Shown piece after piece: positions 34,345 through 43,450 of a stretch of 43,600 bases of DNA (its first letter is position 1; each line of letters starts with the position of its first letter). The position numbers and the translations under genes are program-made. The notes beneath the pieces are model-generated. The model ran no database searches, was not told where the DNA came from, and was given only the letters and a program-made list of their open reading frames with translations. Source of the stretch: Bacteroidia bacterium (lineage in GTDB: Bacteria; Bacteroidota; Bacteroidia; B-17B0; Aurantibacillaceae); the NCBI GenBank assembly GCA_020846025.1, contig JADLER010000008.1, forward strand, positions 1 to 43,600. The letters run 5' to 3'.

Positions 34345-35760
34345 ATGCAAAAATCACAATCATCTTTTATCGCATTAATATCTGTGTTTTTCTTTTGGGG
34401 ATTTGTAGCTGCTAGTAATGGTATTTTAATTCCACTTTTTAAAGAAAAATTTACTCTCAGTCAATTTCAATCACAGTTAGTAGATTTGGCTTTTTATGCC
34501 GCTTATTTTTTTGGTTCTATCATTTATTTCTTAACCTCTCGTGCCACAGGCGATCCAATTAATAAAATAGGATATAAAAAAGCTTTAATTATTGGATTGA
34601 TGATTTCTGCGGCGGGTTCATTAATTTTTATTCCCGCCGCATCGGCTAATTCTTATGTGTTATTATTAAGTGCTTTATTCGTGATAGGCTTAGGTTTTGC
34701 ATTACAACAAATAGTGGCTAATCCCTTTGTTATCAATTTTGGAGATAAAGAAAAAGGTGCTCAACGTTTGAGTTTAGCGGGAGGAATTAATTCGTTTGGT
34801 ACAACCATTGGTCCTGTACTTTTAAGTTATGCTTTATTCGGGAACATAAATGCACCAGCTGCTTCCGATAGTAGTTTAGAAGCAGTAAAAACACCTGCAT
34901 TAATTTTATTTTCGTTGTTTGTATTATGTTCTGTGATACTTTGGTTTTCAAAATTACCTCAGATTTCAAACGAAGATGTAAATGAAACAAGCGACTTAGG
35001 CGCATTAAAATATCCTCAACTTTCTTTAGGTATGTTAGCCATTTTTATTTATGTGGGTGTTGAGGTAACTATACAAAGCAACATGGGTGCTTTACTTGAG
35101 ATGCCCGAAATTAAAGGATTAGACCACACTCAAATTTCGCATTTTATTTCTTTGTATTGGGGTAGTTTAATGATTGGCCGATGGACGGGTTCTTTATCGG
35201 TTTTTAATTTAAGTAAAATCGCTAATCGCATGATGCAAATAGGAACACCTTTTATTGCATTTGGTGTTATATGTGGTGTAAATTATTTAAGAGGCAGCAA
35301 CATCAGTGATTATTGGTTTTATATACCATATATTGTTTTGGCCACTATATTATTTATGGTTTCTGGTAATAACCCAGCACGCACATTATTTATATTAAGT
35401 TTAACAGCCTGTGCAATGATGGTATTGGGTGTAGTAAGTTCGGGCAATTTAGCCTTATATTCTTTTTTAAGTGGTGGATTGTTTTGCTCAGTAATGTGGC
35501 CTTGTATATTTGCTTTAGCCATAAATGGATTAGGAAAATATACCAATCAAGGTTCATCGCTTTTGGTAATGATGATTTTAGGAGGTGCTATTATTCCACC
35601 ACTTCAAGGTATGATTGCTGATGCTACTAATCCTCATAGTTCATATATAGTTACTGTATTTTGCTTTGCATATCTAGCTTGGTATGCTTTTAAAGTCCCA
35701 CATTTTTTTAAACAACAAGGTGTCGAATTTGAATCGAATTCAAAAAGCGCAGGCCATTAA
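34345..35760 (+). CDS. Sugar MFS transporter, FucP/GGP family
   Basis: The 471-aa product has 12 predicted helices. It carries family hallmarks: FFFWGFVAASNGILIPLFK in helix 1 (the WGF...N...P pattern of fucose/glucose/galactose permeases), QQIVANPFVINFG in helix 4-5 and LSLAGGINSFGTTIGP. It is a proton- or sodium-coupled importer. Being first in the operon with GH20, glycosylasparaginase and beta-mannosidase, its likely substrates are GlcNAc, mannose or small oligosaccharides released by these enzymes. Shewanella NagP is a family member that imports GlcNAc. Substrate choice is inferred from context. Confidence 0.92.
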   Translation: MQKSQSSFIALISVFFFWGFVAASNGILIPLFKEKFTLSQFQSQLVDLAFYAAYFFGSIIYFLTSRATGDPINKIGYKKALIIGLMISAAGSLIFIPAASANSYVLLLSALFVIGLGFALQQIVANPFVINFGDKEKGAQRLSLAGGINSFGTTIGPVLLSYALFGNINAPAASDSSLEAVKTPALILFSLFVLCSVILWFSKLPQISNEDVNETSDLGALKYPQLSLGMLAIFIYVGVEVTIQSNMGALLEMPEIKGLDHTQISHFISLYWGSLMIGRWTGSLSVFNLSKIANRMMQIGTPFIAFGVICGVNYLRGSNISDYWFYIPYIVLATILFMVSGNNPARTLFILSLTACAMMVLGVVSSGNLALYSFLSGGLFCSVMWPCIFALAINGLGKYTNQGSSLLVMMILGGAIIPPLQGMIADATNPHSSYIVTVFCFAYLAWYAFKVPHFFKQQGVEFESNSKSAGH

Positions 35761-35778
35761 AAATTAATTTCTAAAAAC

Positions 35779-36243
35779 ATGAAAGTAACTGTAAATGTAA
35801 AACTTATAAACTCAAAGTTTAATCAAGCGTATGCTGATAAAGAAAATGAAGGGCTTGAAACAGAAGATAATTACCGATACTTGTGGGAAGACGAGTTTGA
35901 AGTGTCGGGTGATGTAACGCATTTTAAAGTGAACAATCAAGGCGCTTATGTTTTGAAAGGTGTTTACCCTAATGGAAAATCATTTTCGTTTGAAATTGAA
36001 AATATAATGTTGGTGGAATGTACCTTAAGTAACGGACAAATAACACAACTTCCATTTTCTAAAAAAGCGATTAGCAAAACCGAGAAAAAAGAAACTCCTC
36101 AAGGCATAATTTTTAATGTGTATTTAAAAAGTGCTAATCCGGTTATAAATCCCATGACGGGAGTTTATATTTTAAAAGAAGATTTTCCAGAAGAATTAAT
36201 CGCTTTGGTAAAAGAACAAGATGATGATGAACAAGAAGAATAG
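35779..36243 (+). CDS. Uncharacterised 154-aa soluble protein in the glycan operon
   Basis: It has no signal peptide or membrane helix, and a beta-rich pattern (MKVTVNVKLINSKFNQAYA; FEVSGDVTHFKVNNQGAYVL; PNGKSFSFEIENIMLVECTL). The C-terminus is strongly acidic (KEQDDDEQEE). I do not recognise a domain. The gene starts 18 bp after the transporter and its last 23 bp encode the first residues of the GH20 gene in another frame. It is firmly inside the operon and probably expressed with it. Cytoplasmic location with an otherwise exported enzyme set suggests a regulatory or accessory role, but this is a guess. Confidence 0.8.
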   Translation: MKVTVNVKLINSKFNQAYADKENEGLETEDNYRYLWEDEFEVSGDVTHFKVNNQGAYVLKGVYPNGKSFSFEIENIMLVECTLSNGQITQLPFSKKAISKTEKKETPQGIIFNVYLKSANPVINPMTGVYILKEDFPEELIALVKEQDDDEQEE

Positions 36244-38512
36244 ACATAAACTATATAGCGTTATTGTTGTTGTGTTTTTTACGCTTTATGTAGGTGCACA
36301 GCAAAACATCTTACCATTAATTCCACAACCAAAATCGCTGGTTAAAACGCCTGGTCATTTTAGTTTAACTTCAACCACTAAGTTGGTTGTTACAACACAA
36401 TCAATAAAAGACGAATTAGTTTATTTTAATGACTATTTAAAAAAACATTATGGTTTTGTTTTAGAGGTTACGTCTAAAATCCCTGAAAAAGGCAATTACA
36501 TCATTTTTACTTATCCGGATTGGGAAGCTGGCTTAAAAGAAAATTATCATCTAACTATTAACGAAACTTTCATCTCTATCATTGCAGAAAGCGAAGGTGC
36601 TGGAAATTTTTATGCTATTCAATCTCTCATACAATTATTACCTTTAGAGAAAACAACTACATTAAACATTCCTTGTCTTCAAATAAAAGATGCGCCACTT
36701 ATGAAATGGAGAGGAATGCACTTAGATGTGTGTCGCCATTTTTTTTCAATAGACTTTATTAAAAAATACATTGATCTACTGGCCTTATATAAAATGAATA
36801 CTTTTCATTGGCACTTAACAGATGACCAAGGTTGGCGAATTGAAATAAAAAAATATCCTAAACTCACCCAAGTAGGTGCTTGGAGAAACGGAACCATGAT
36901 AGGAGCATATAGTAATCAGGAATTTGACACGATTAAATATGGTGGTTTTTATACTCAAGAACAAATAAAAGACGTGGTAACTTATGCCGCTCAAAGACAC
37001 ATAACCATTGTTCCCGAAATTGAAATGCCAGGGCATGCTGTTGCTGCAATAAGTGCGTATCCATTTTTATCGTGTGATGAAAAACAAATAGATGTAGAAA
37101 GAGGTTGGGGTGTATTTGAAAATGTGTTTTGTACTAAAGACACTGTTTTTAATTTTTTGGAAGGTGTGTTAAGCGAAGTAATGAATTTGTTTCCAGGAAA
37201 GTATATCCACGTTGGTGGCGATGAATGTCCTAAAACTAAATGGAAAACATGTAACCATTGTCAATCTCGTATTAAAACCGAAAAGTTAAAAGATGAACAT
37301 GAATTACAAAGTTACTTTATAACCCGAATTGAAAAATTTGTCAATAGTAAGGGGCGACAAATTATAGGTTGGGATGAAATTTTAGAAGGGGGTCTTGCGC
37401 CAAATGCTGCAGTAATGAGTTGGAGAGGAACTGAAGGCGGGATAAATGCGGCTAAACAAAAACATAAAGTTGTTATGAGTCCTGGCACACATTGTTATTT
37501 TGATCATTTTCAAGGCGACCCAATAGATGAACCATTAGCTTTTGGTGGTTACACACCTTTACAAAAAGTTTATAGTTTTAATCCTATACCAACTGAACTT
37601 AATGAGTCAGAAAAACAATATATTTTAGGCGCACAAGCTAATGTGTGGACCGAATATATCTTAAACGATAAACATGTTGAGTATATGGCAAACCCTCGTA
37701 TGGCCGCATTATCAGAAGTATTGTGGTCTCCCAACGAAAATAGAAATTCATCAAATTTTGTTGCTCGATTACAAAAACATTTTCTACTTCTCGATAAATT
37801 AAATTATAATTATTCTAAAGCTTTATATAACGTAGAACAAATTACAACTAGTTCCAAAAGTCATCAAGCCATTAACTTGGAATTAAAAGCTGATTCGGTA
37901 TTAGGTAAGATATATTATACCATTGATGGTAGCAACCCCAACATTAAATCTATTCCATATAAAAACGCTATCACGATTTCGAATAACACAACTGTTAAGG
38001 CAGCATTATTTAAAAACGAAAAACAATTAGGAAAAATTTCACAAAGAAATTATGAAATAAACTTAGCCACAAATAAAAGCATTACTTTAGCAATACCACC
38101 CAGTAAATCTTATAATTACGGTGGGGCTTTTACACTTATAAATGGCGTAGTGGCAAGTTTACCAAGAACCAACAATCAGTGGTTGGGTTGGAGTGGAAAA
38201 AATTTAGAAGCTGTAATTGATTTAAAACAATTGGAAGAAATAAAAACAATAAGCGTGGGTTTTTTAAAAGAAGAAATTAATTGGATTTATTTGCCAAAAG
38301 AAGCTGAGGTTTTTATTTCTAATGATGGGCAGAAATATATTTCGATAGGTAAAATGAAATTAATCAACGAACGATTTATGGAAATATCTGTAAGTCCAAC
38401 CAAAACACGCTATGTAAAAATTATAACGAATAATTACGGATTAATCCCTGAGGGAAATCCAGGCGCTGGTTCACCTGCTTGGTTGTTTTGTGATGAAATT
38501 CAAATCAAATAA
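36221..38512 (+). CDS. Secreted GH20 beta-N-acetylhexosaminidase with C-terminal CHB_HEX and F5/8-type domains
   Basis: The 763-aa product starts at the first of three adjacent ATGs. It has a signal peptide (VIVVVFFTLYVGAQ), a GH20b N-domain (about 30-160, LIPQPKSLVKTPGHF) and the GH20 barrel (about 165-510). The barrel has GMHLDVCRHFF, TFHWHLTDDQGWRIEIK and the catalytic pair D334-E335 in HVGGDECPKTKW. This Asp-Glu pair supports substrate-assisted cleavage of terminal beta-GlcNAc/GalNAc. About 545-600 is a chitobiase C-terminal domain (YYTIDGSNP). About 620-763 is an F5/8 (discoidin)-like carbohydrate-binding domain. It overlaps the upstream gene, and the next ATG follows its stop by one base. 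It could split chitobiose or trim N-glycans. Confidence 0.95.
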   Translation: MMMNKKNRHKLYSVIVVVFFTLYVGAQQNILPLIPQPKSLVKTPGHFSLTSTTKLVVTTQSIKDELVYFNDYLKKHYGFVLEVTSKIPEKGNYIIFTYPDWEAGLKENYHLTINETFISIIAESEGAGNFYAIQSLIQLLPLEKTTTLNIPCLQIKDAPLMKWRGMHLDVCRHFFSIDFIKKYIDLLALYKMNTFHWHLTDDQGWRIEIKKYPKLTQVGAWRNGTMIGAYSNQEFDTIKYGGFYTQEQIKDVVTYAAQRHITIVPEIEMPGHAVAAISAYPFLSCDEKQIDVERGWGVFENVFCTKDTVFNFLEGVLSEVMNLFPGKYIHVGGDECPKTKWKTCNHCQSRIKTEKLKDEHELQSYFITRIEKFVNSKGRQIIGWDEILEGGLAPNAAVMSWRGTEGGINAAKQKHKVVMSPGTHCYFDHFQGDPIDEPLAFGGYTPLQKVYSFNPIPTELNESEKQYILGAQANVWTEYILNDKHVEYMANPRMAALSEVLWSPNENRNSSNFVARLQKHFLLLDKLNYNYSKALYNVEQITTSSKSHQAINLELKADSVLGKIYYTIDGSNPNIKSIPYKNAITISNNTTVKAALFKNEKQLGKISQRNYEINLATNKSITLAIPPSKSYNYGGAFTLINGVVASLPRTNNQWLGWSGKNLEAVIDLKQLEEIKTISVGFLKEEINWIYLPKEAEVFISNDGQKYISIGKMKLINERFMEISVSPTKTRYVKIITNNYGLIPEGNPGAGSPAWLFCDEIQIK

Positions 38513-38513
38513 T

Positions 38514-39506
38514 ATGAAAACTTCTCGAAGAAATTTTTTAAAAATATCCGCCATAACAACATCATTATTGGCAGTTAATAAAAGTAAAGCTACTCAAATA
38601 GTACTTAACCATTCAAATACCAGCACTCAACCCATTGTGCTTTCTACTTGGCGGTTTGGTGTTGAGGCTAATGCAGAGGCTTGGAAAACCTTAACTAACA
38701 AAGGAAGAGCTTTAGATGCCGTAGAAGCAGGTGTTAAAGTTACTGAGGCTAATCCAAAAGAACGAAGTGTAGGGTATGGTGGTAGGCCAGATCGAGATGG
38801 ACGAGTAACACTTGATGCTTGTATCATGGATGAGTTTTCTAATATTGGTTCGGTAGCTTGTTTAGAAAACATCAAACATCCTATTTCGGTGGCTAGAGCC
38901 GTAATGGAAAAAACGCCACACGTGATGTTGGTGGGTGATGGAGCTTTTGATTTTGCTATTTCTCAAGGGTTTCCAAAAGAAAATTTATTAGTGAAAGAAT
39001 CGGAAGAGGAATGGAAGGCTTGGTTAAAAAAATCGGAATATAAACCAAAAGCAAATATCGAGAACCATGATACAATTGGTATGATTGCACTTGATATGCG
39101 TGGGAATTTATCAGGTGCCTGTACCACCAGTGGTTTAGCATTTAAAATGCATGGTCGCGTGGGAGATTCACCCATTATTGGGGCGGGTTTGTTTGTAGAT
39201 AATGAAGTAGGAGCTGCAACAGCTACAGGACACGGCGAAGAAGTTATTCGAATTGCGGGAAGTCACACTGTTGTTGAGTTAATGCGACAGGGATTACACC
39301 CAGAAGAGGCTTGTAAAAAAGCAGTTGAGCGTATTGTAAATAGCGCCAAGATGCGTAACAAACCACTGTCTGATTTACAAATAGGATTTATTGCAATTAA
39401 TAAAAAAGGAGAACACGGTGCGTATTGTTTACAAAGTGGTTTTAATTATGCGGTATATTCTCCTGAAATAAACAATCAGCTTATTGATGCCAAACACATC
39501 TTATAA
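38514..39506 (+). CDS. N4-(beta-N-acetylglucosaminyl)-L-asparaginase (glycosylasparaginase), Tat-exported
   Basis: I choose ATG 38514, one base after the GH20 stop. It begins MKTSRRNFLK with a twin-arginine motif and a hydrophobic stretch (ISAITTSLLAV). A longer frame from 38490 only adds eight residues. The 330-aa enzyme is an Ntn-hydrolase. It self-cleaves before the Thr in NHDTIGM (residue 187 of this start), which becomes the nucleophile. Substrate-binding motifs WRFGVEANAEAW, GGRPDRDGRVTLDACIMD, GRVGDSPIIGAGLF and ATGHGEEVIR are all present. It cuts the GlcNAc-Asn bond of N-glycoproteins. Its 3' end overlaps the CutC gene by 20 bp. Confidence 0.94.
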   Translation: MKTSRRNFLKISAITTSLLAVNKSKATQIVLNHSNTSTQPIVLSTWRFGVEANAEAWKTLTNKGRALDAVEAGVKVTEANPKERSVGYGGRPDRDGRVTLDACIMDEFSNIGSVACLENIKHPISVARAVMEKTPHVMLVGDGAFDFAISQGFPKENLLVKESEEEWKAWLKKSEYKPKANIENHDTIGMIALDMRGNLSGACTTSGLAFKMHGRVGDSPIIGAGLFVDNEVGAATATGHGEEVIRIAGSHTVVELMRQGLHPEEACKKAVERIVNSAKMRNKPLSDLQIGFIAINKKGEHGAYCLQSGFNYAVYSPEINNQLIDAKHIL

Positions 39507-40182
39507 ATACAGTTTAGAAATTGCTTGTTTTAATTTAGAATCGTGTGTTATTGCACAAGACGCAGGAGCTGATAGAATTGAACTTTGTCAGCAATATGCA
39601 TTAGGTGGATTAACACCAACTTATGATGATATAATAAAAGCTCGAGCGCTCATTAAAATTCCTTTACACGTTATTATTCGTCCTCATGCTCATGGATTTG
39701 TGTATTCATCACAAGAGATTATACAAATGCAAAAAGATATTTTGTTTTGTAAACAACAACAAATAGATGGTGTTGTATTTGGTGCATTAAACGCAAATCA
39801 TCATGTTGATATTGATAAAAATAAAGCATTATTATCCGTGTGTGATAAAATGAGTTCTACTTTTCATCGAGCGGTTGATGGTTGTCATCAAATACCTCAG
39901 GCTATTGAAAGCCTTATATCATTAGGGTTTCAAAAAGTGCTTACATCAGGTGGAAAACAAACAGCTTTAGAGGGTAAAGAACAAATAAAAATGCTGCAAC
40001 AACAATTTGGAAAATATATCCAAATTATGCCAGGCGGTTCAATTAGAAGTAATCACATCAAAGAGCTACAAGAAGCTACTCATTGTAACGAATTTCATTC
40101 AGCAGCTTTATTAGATAACCCAACTTTTACTAATCAACAAGAAGTAACACAACTTAAACAACAATTGTTAAGTCATGCTTAA
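39487..40182 (+). CDS. cutC: CutC-family TIM-barrel protein
   Basis: ATG 39487 is preferred over the TTG just before it. The 231-aa product is a full-length CutC: LEIACFNLESCVIAQDAGAD, RIELC, GGLTPTYDDI, HVIIRPHAHGFVYS, GVVFGAL, STFHRAVDG, VLTSGG and IMPGGSI, in order along a (beta/alpha)8 barrel. The name comes from a copper-sensitivity phenotype in E. coli that has been disputed, and the biochemical function is unsettled. Here the gene overlaps the glycosylasparaginase gene (20 bp) and the beta-mannosidase gene (8 bp). That tight placement suggests a role in handling a released sugar or glycosylamine rather than in copper. It is cytoplasmic, as no signal peptide is present. Confidence 0.93.
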   Translation: MPNTSYKYSLEIACFNLESCVIAQDAGADRIELCQQYALGGLTPTYDDIIKARALIKIPLHVIIRPHAHGFVYSSQEIIQMQKDILFCKQQQIDGVVFGALNANHHVDIDKNKALLSVCDKMSSTFHRAVDGCHQIPQAIESLISLGFQKVLTSGGKQTALEGKEQIKMLQQQFGKYIQIMPGGSIRSNHIKELQEATHCNEFHSAALLDNPTFTNQQEVTQLKQQLLSHA

Positions 40183-42682
40183 ATATTACTTTATACTTTG
40201 TTATTTAGTAGGTCAATTTTTGGTGGCCCAAACGCTTACTCGGATTCCACTTCATACAAATTGGAAATTTAAACAAGTAGGCACATCGGTATTATATCCC
40301 GCAAGCATTCCAGGTACTGTTCACACAGATTTATTAAACAATCATATCATTCCTAATCCAATTTATAACCTTAATGAATCGAAGGTGCAATGGATTGAAA
40401 CAAAAGACTGGGAATATGTTTGTCGTTTCTCATTAAGCGCACAACAAAAATCAACCCAACACATTCAATTAGTTTTTGAAGGATTAGACACGTATGCTCA
40501 AGTATATATCAATGATACTTTAATATTAATGAATGATAACATGTTTCAAACTCATCATATTAATATTAAACCTTATTTAAGAAACGACACAAACGAATTA
40601 AAAATTATTTTCATGTCGTCAGTTCAAAAAGGTAAAGAAGAAGCTAAGAAATTACCTTATACATTACCCGAAAAAGAACGCGTTTTTACTCGTAAAGCAC
40701 AGTATCAATACGGTTGGGATTGGGGGCCAAGATTAGTTACTTGTGGTATTTATAAAAATGTATTTCTCGAATTTTGGGATCATGCTAAAATTAACGATGT
40801 GCATTATAAGATTCAATCGCTTACAGATAGCCTAGCTGAAATAGCGGTTATTACCGAAATAGAAAGTCATCAAAAACAATCTTATAATATTGAGGTTTTG
40901 ATAAACAATGCTTCTATACCTGAAAAATATAAACAAACCATAAAACATCAACACACCATAAAATTACGTCAAGGCATTACTATTGATACTTTTTTAATTA
41001 AAATACCACAACCTCAATTATGGAATTGTAATGGGCAAGGCCCTCCTAATTATTATGAATGTTATGTGGGGATATTAAATCAGAACTCAACCCACGATTA
41101 TAAACTTTTTAATATGGCGCTTAGAAAGATTGAGTTTATTAAAGAATCAGATTTTTTTGGTGAAAGTTTTTATTTTAAAATAAATGGGAAAAAAACATTT
41201 ATGAAAGGCGCTAACATCATACCGCTCGACAATTTTATGTCGAAAAAAATAGATTATCACGCTTTAGTAAAACAAGCCAAAGAGGCCAACATCAATATGT
41301 TGAGAGTGTGGGGAGGCGGCCTTTATTTAGATGATGAATTTTATACCGCATGTGACCTTAATGGTATTTTGGTGTGGCAAGATTTTATGTTTGCTTGTGC
41401 TATGTTTCCTGGCGATAGCTTGTTTTTAAAAAGTGTAAGTATTGAAGCCGAACAACAAATAAAACGTTTGCGTAACCACCCATGTTTGGCTTTATGGTGT
41501 GGTAATAACGAAAACGACGAGGCTTGGAATAATTGGGGTTGGCAAAAACAATTTAAGTACTCTAAACAAGACTCGGCTAAAATATGGTGTGATTATCAAA
41601 AAATATTTTATGATATATTACCTAGTGCTGTAAAAAAACACGATGGCGTTACTTCATATATTAGCTCATCACCCATGATTGGCTGGGGAAGAAAAGAAAG
41701 TTTAGTAAAAGGCGATTCGCATTATTGGGGTGTGTGGTGGGGCATGGAACCATTTGAAGTTTATAATACAAAAGTAGGGCGTTTTATGAGTGAGTACGGT
41801 TTTCAGAGTATGCCTAGTTACTTTACATTAAAAAATTATGGAGATACTTTAAGTTTAAACTCAGCATATATTAAAGCGCACCAAAAACACCCAACAGGAT
41901 TTCAAACTATTAATGCGTATTTAAAAAATGATTATATAATTCCGAATAGCTTTTTTAATTATGTGTATGTATCTCAGTTATTACAGCGTGACGGCATAAG
42001 AACGGCTATTGAAGCACACCGAAGATTTAAACCTTATTGTATGGGTACACTTTATTGGCAGTTTAACGATTGTTGGCCAGTTACTTCATGGAGCGCCATT
42101 GATTATGATAATGTACCAAAGGCTTTATACTTTGCTACTAAAAAACTATATCAAAATGTGATAATTAGCATCACGCCTCAACATCAAAATTTTGTGATTT
42201 ATTTAATTAGCGACAGCACGCACACCATAAACGCTGAATTAATAACACAGCTTAAAAACACTAAAGGAGAAATTTTATATACTACATCCAAGCAAGTTCA
42301 TATTCCAAACAACAGTAGTTTAATTGTAGATAGTTTGCCTGAATCTCTTATAAAACCGTATTCATTAAATGATACATATTGGCATTGTGAATTAATGTAT
42401 CGCGACAAACCTCTTGCGCAAAAGAATTTTTATTTTGTAAAACCTAAAGATTTAAAGTTATATCAACCAACTATTCAAATTACAAAAACAAATAACACAA
42501 TACTGCTTAAATCAGATGTTTTGGTAAAAGATTTGTATTTATATGGCTCAGATAGTGATTTAAAATTAAGCGACAATTATTTTGATTTGGAAGCTGGCGT
42601 ACAGAAAGAAATTTATTTACAAGAACATATAAAAAACATCAAAGAGATTAAGCATCTATCTTTATTTGATATACTAAAGTAG
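40175..42682 (+). CDS. Secreted GH2 beta-mannosidase
   Basis: The 835-aa product has a signal peptide (LKYYFILCYLVGQFLVAQ). The GH2 sugar-binding domain (about 25-195, SIPGTVHTDLL, QYQYGWDWGPRLV) is followed by an Ig-like domain (about 200-320). The GH2 TIM barrel (about 330-660) has GANIIPLDNF, RVWGGGLYLDDEFY, the acid/base E446 in CGNNENDE and the nucleophile E540 in RFMSEYGFQS. The WDWGP and GGG-Y motifs distinguish beta-mannosidases from other GH2 enzymes. It would remove the beta-1,4-mannose of the N-glycan core, exposing GlcNAc2-Asn for the two preceding enzymes. It is the last gene of the operon and is followed by a repeat-rich gap. Confidence 0.94.
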   Translation: MLKYYFILCYLVGQFLVAQTLTRIPLHTNWKFKQVGTSVLYPASIPGTVHTDLLNNHIIPNPIYNLNESKVQWIETKDWEYVCRFSLSAQQKSTQHIQLVFEGLDTYAQVYINDTLILMNDNMFQTHHINIKPYLRNDTNELKIIFMSSVQKGKEEAKKLPYTLPEKERVFTRKAQYQYGWDWGPRLVTCGIYKNVFLEFWDHAKINDVHYKIQSLTDSLAEIAVITEIESHQKQSYNIEVLINNASIPEKYKQTIKHQHTIKLRQGITIDTFLIKIPQPQLWNCNGQGPPNYYECYVGILNQNSTHDYKLFNMALRKIEFIKESDFFGESFYFKINGKKTFMKGANIIPLDNFMSKKIDYHALVKQAKEANINMLRVWGGGLYLDDEFYTACDLNGILVWQDFMFACAMFPGDSLFLKSVSIEAEQQIKRLRNHPCLALWCGNNENDEAWNNWGWQKQFKYSKQDSAKIWCDYQKIFYDILPSAVKKHDGVTSYISSSPMIGWGRKESLVKGDSHYWGVWWGMEPFEVYNTKVGRFMSEYGFQSMPSYFTLKNYGDTLSLNSAYIKAHQKHPTGFQTINAYLKNDYIIPNSFFNYVYVSQLLQRDGIRTAIEAHRRFKPYCMGTLYWQFNDCWPVTSWSAIDYDNVPKALYFATKKLYQNVIISITPQHQNFVIYLISDSTHTINAELITQLKNTKGEILYTTSKQVHIPNNSSLIVDSLPESLIKPYSLNDTYWHCELMYRDKPLAQKNFYFVKPKDLKLYQPTIQITKTNNTILLKSDVLVKDLYLYGSDSDLKLSDNYFDLEAGVQKEIYLQEHIKNIKEIKHLSLFDILK

Positions 42683-42737
42683 CTTTATTATTTATCTGAT
42701 ATTTTCAGATTAAAAAAACTCTCACATTAAGCTGTTT

Positions 42738-42770
42738 CGGTTAGCGCCATGGCATTTTAAGAAGCCTTGA
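42738..42770 (+). repeat. Repeat copy lacking the 121-bp insert ('empty' copy)
   Basis: 42738-42760 is identical to 43446-43468 (23 bp, ending GGCATTTTAA). It continues directly with GAAGCCTTGA, the same 10 bp found at 43199-43208 after the insert of the first full copy. A single ATTTTAA (42754-42760) stands where full copies have two. Confidence 0.8.
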
Positions 42771-42782
42771 TTTTTTTGTAAA

Positions 42783-42913
42783 TTTTGTATCAAGACAAAA
42801 AGGTTTATAAAAAAATTCTTTTACGATACTTTTGGCGTCAAAAGTATCCAAAACCGTTTTATTTTTCGGAAGGATATTTTTGTTTGTGGCGCACTTTCCT
42901 CCGCCAAACAAAA
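42783..42913 (+). repeat. Three consecutive inverted repeats (first set)
   Basis: Stem 1: TTTTGT 42783-42788 with ACAAAA 42795-42800. Stem 2: GATACTTTTG 42825-42834 with CAAAAGTATC 42839-42848, a perfect 10-bp stem with a 4-nt loop. Stem 3: TTTTGTTT 42878-42885 plus GGCG 42888-42891 with CGCC plus AAACAAAA 42902-42913, 12 bp with a 2-nt bulge. Confidence 0.8.
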
Positions 42914-43059
42914 CCGCTGATTCAAAAATCCCACGAAGCGCTCGTGCCCGCCCTTCGATTTTCTCACAGCTATATCTGCGAAAAATAAAAATCCTCGCAC
43001 TTAAAAGCCTGTGTGTAAGATTACCTTATACTTCTTCATCATATCAAGCCATTCCAGTT

Positions 43060-43209
43060 AGCATCATGGCATTTTAAAATGTTGTGTAAAAATCGAGTGG
43101 TATCAAAAGCGATGGCAAGTGTGTAGATTCTTTGGGCTGTTCGCGAAGCGCTTTCAAAGAATCAGCTTGATACCACGATGATTTTAGCAAGATTTTAAGA
43201 AGCCTTGAA
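43060..43209 (+). repeat. Full palindromic repeat, copy 1 (150 bp)
   Basis: It differs from 43451-43600 at only 6 of 150 positions, with no indels. It contains nested inverted repeats: TGGTATCA 43098-43105 with TGATACCA 43168-43175, and GATTCTTTG 43126-43134 with CAAAGAATC 43155-43163. Its ends are imperfect inverted repeats (TTAAAATgTTG...TAAAAATC against GATTTTA-GCAAgATTTTAA). The insert is bounded by ATTTTAA at 43071-43077 and 43192-43198. Confidence 0.88.
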
Positions 43210-43215
43210 TTTTTG

Positions 43216-43375
43216 TTTCTTTTGTTTCAAGACAAAAGAAATGAAGATATTTTTTTATACTTCATAACTTTTCTTTGCTTCTCCAAAGAAAAGTTACAAA
43301 AGAAAAGAGCCCACAAAAGCCAACAGAAAGTTTCATTTGTCGCACTAGCCTCCGCTTGCAAGCTATGAAACTTTC
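43216..43375 (+). repeat. Inverted repeats (second set), same order as the first set but different sequence
   Basis: Stem 1: TTTCTTTTGT 43216-43225 with ACAAAAGAAA 43232-43241. Stem 2: TAACTTTTCTTTG 43265-43277 with CAAAGAAAAGTTA 43284-43296, a perfect 13-bp stem with a 6-nt loop. Stem 3: GAAAGTTTCAT 43326-43336 with ATGAAACTTTC 43365-43375. A smaller ATGAAG/CTTCAT pair lies between stems 1 and 2. Confidence 0.82.
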
Positions 43376-43450
43376 AGTTCACACCTTTCGTGGACGTCCT
43401 CCCACTCAAAAGCCTGTGTGTAGGATTATTCAAATTATGCTTTTCCGGTT

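Noticed and set aside
38490-39506. Glycosylasparaginase starting at 38490
   Set aside because: This start adds eight residues before MKTSRRNFLK. The ATG at 38514 places the twin-arginine motif at the N-terminus and follows the GH20 stop by one base.
42694-42710. Rho-independent terminator after the beta-mannosidase gene
   Set aside because: ATCTGA and TCAGAT form a short 6-bp stem, but it is followed by A-rich, not T-rich, sequence on the plus strand.
42785-43077. Overlapping plus-strand open frames of 67 and 81 codons
   Set aside because: They run through inverted repeats. The same repeated DNA (CCTGTGTGTA block) is read in another frame in the next copy, and the peptides have no protein-like conservation.
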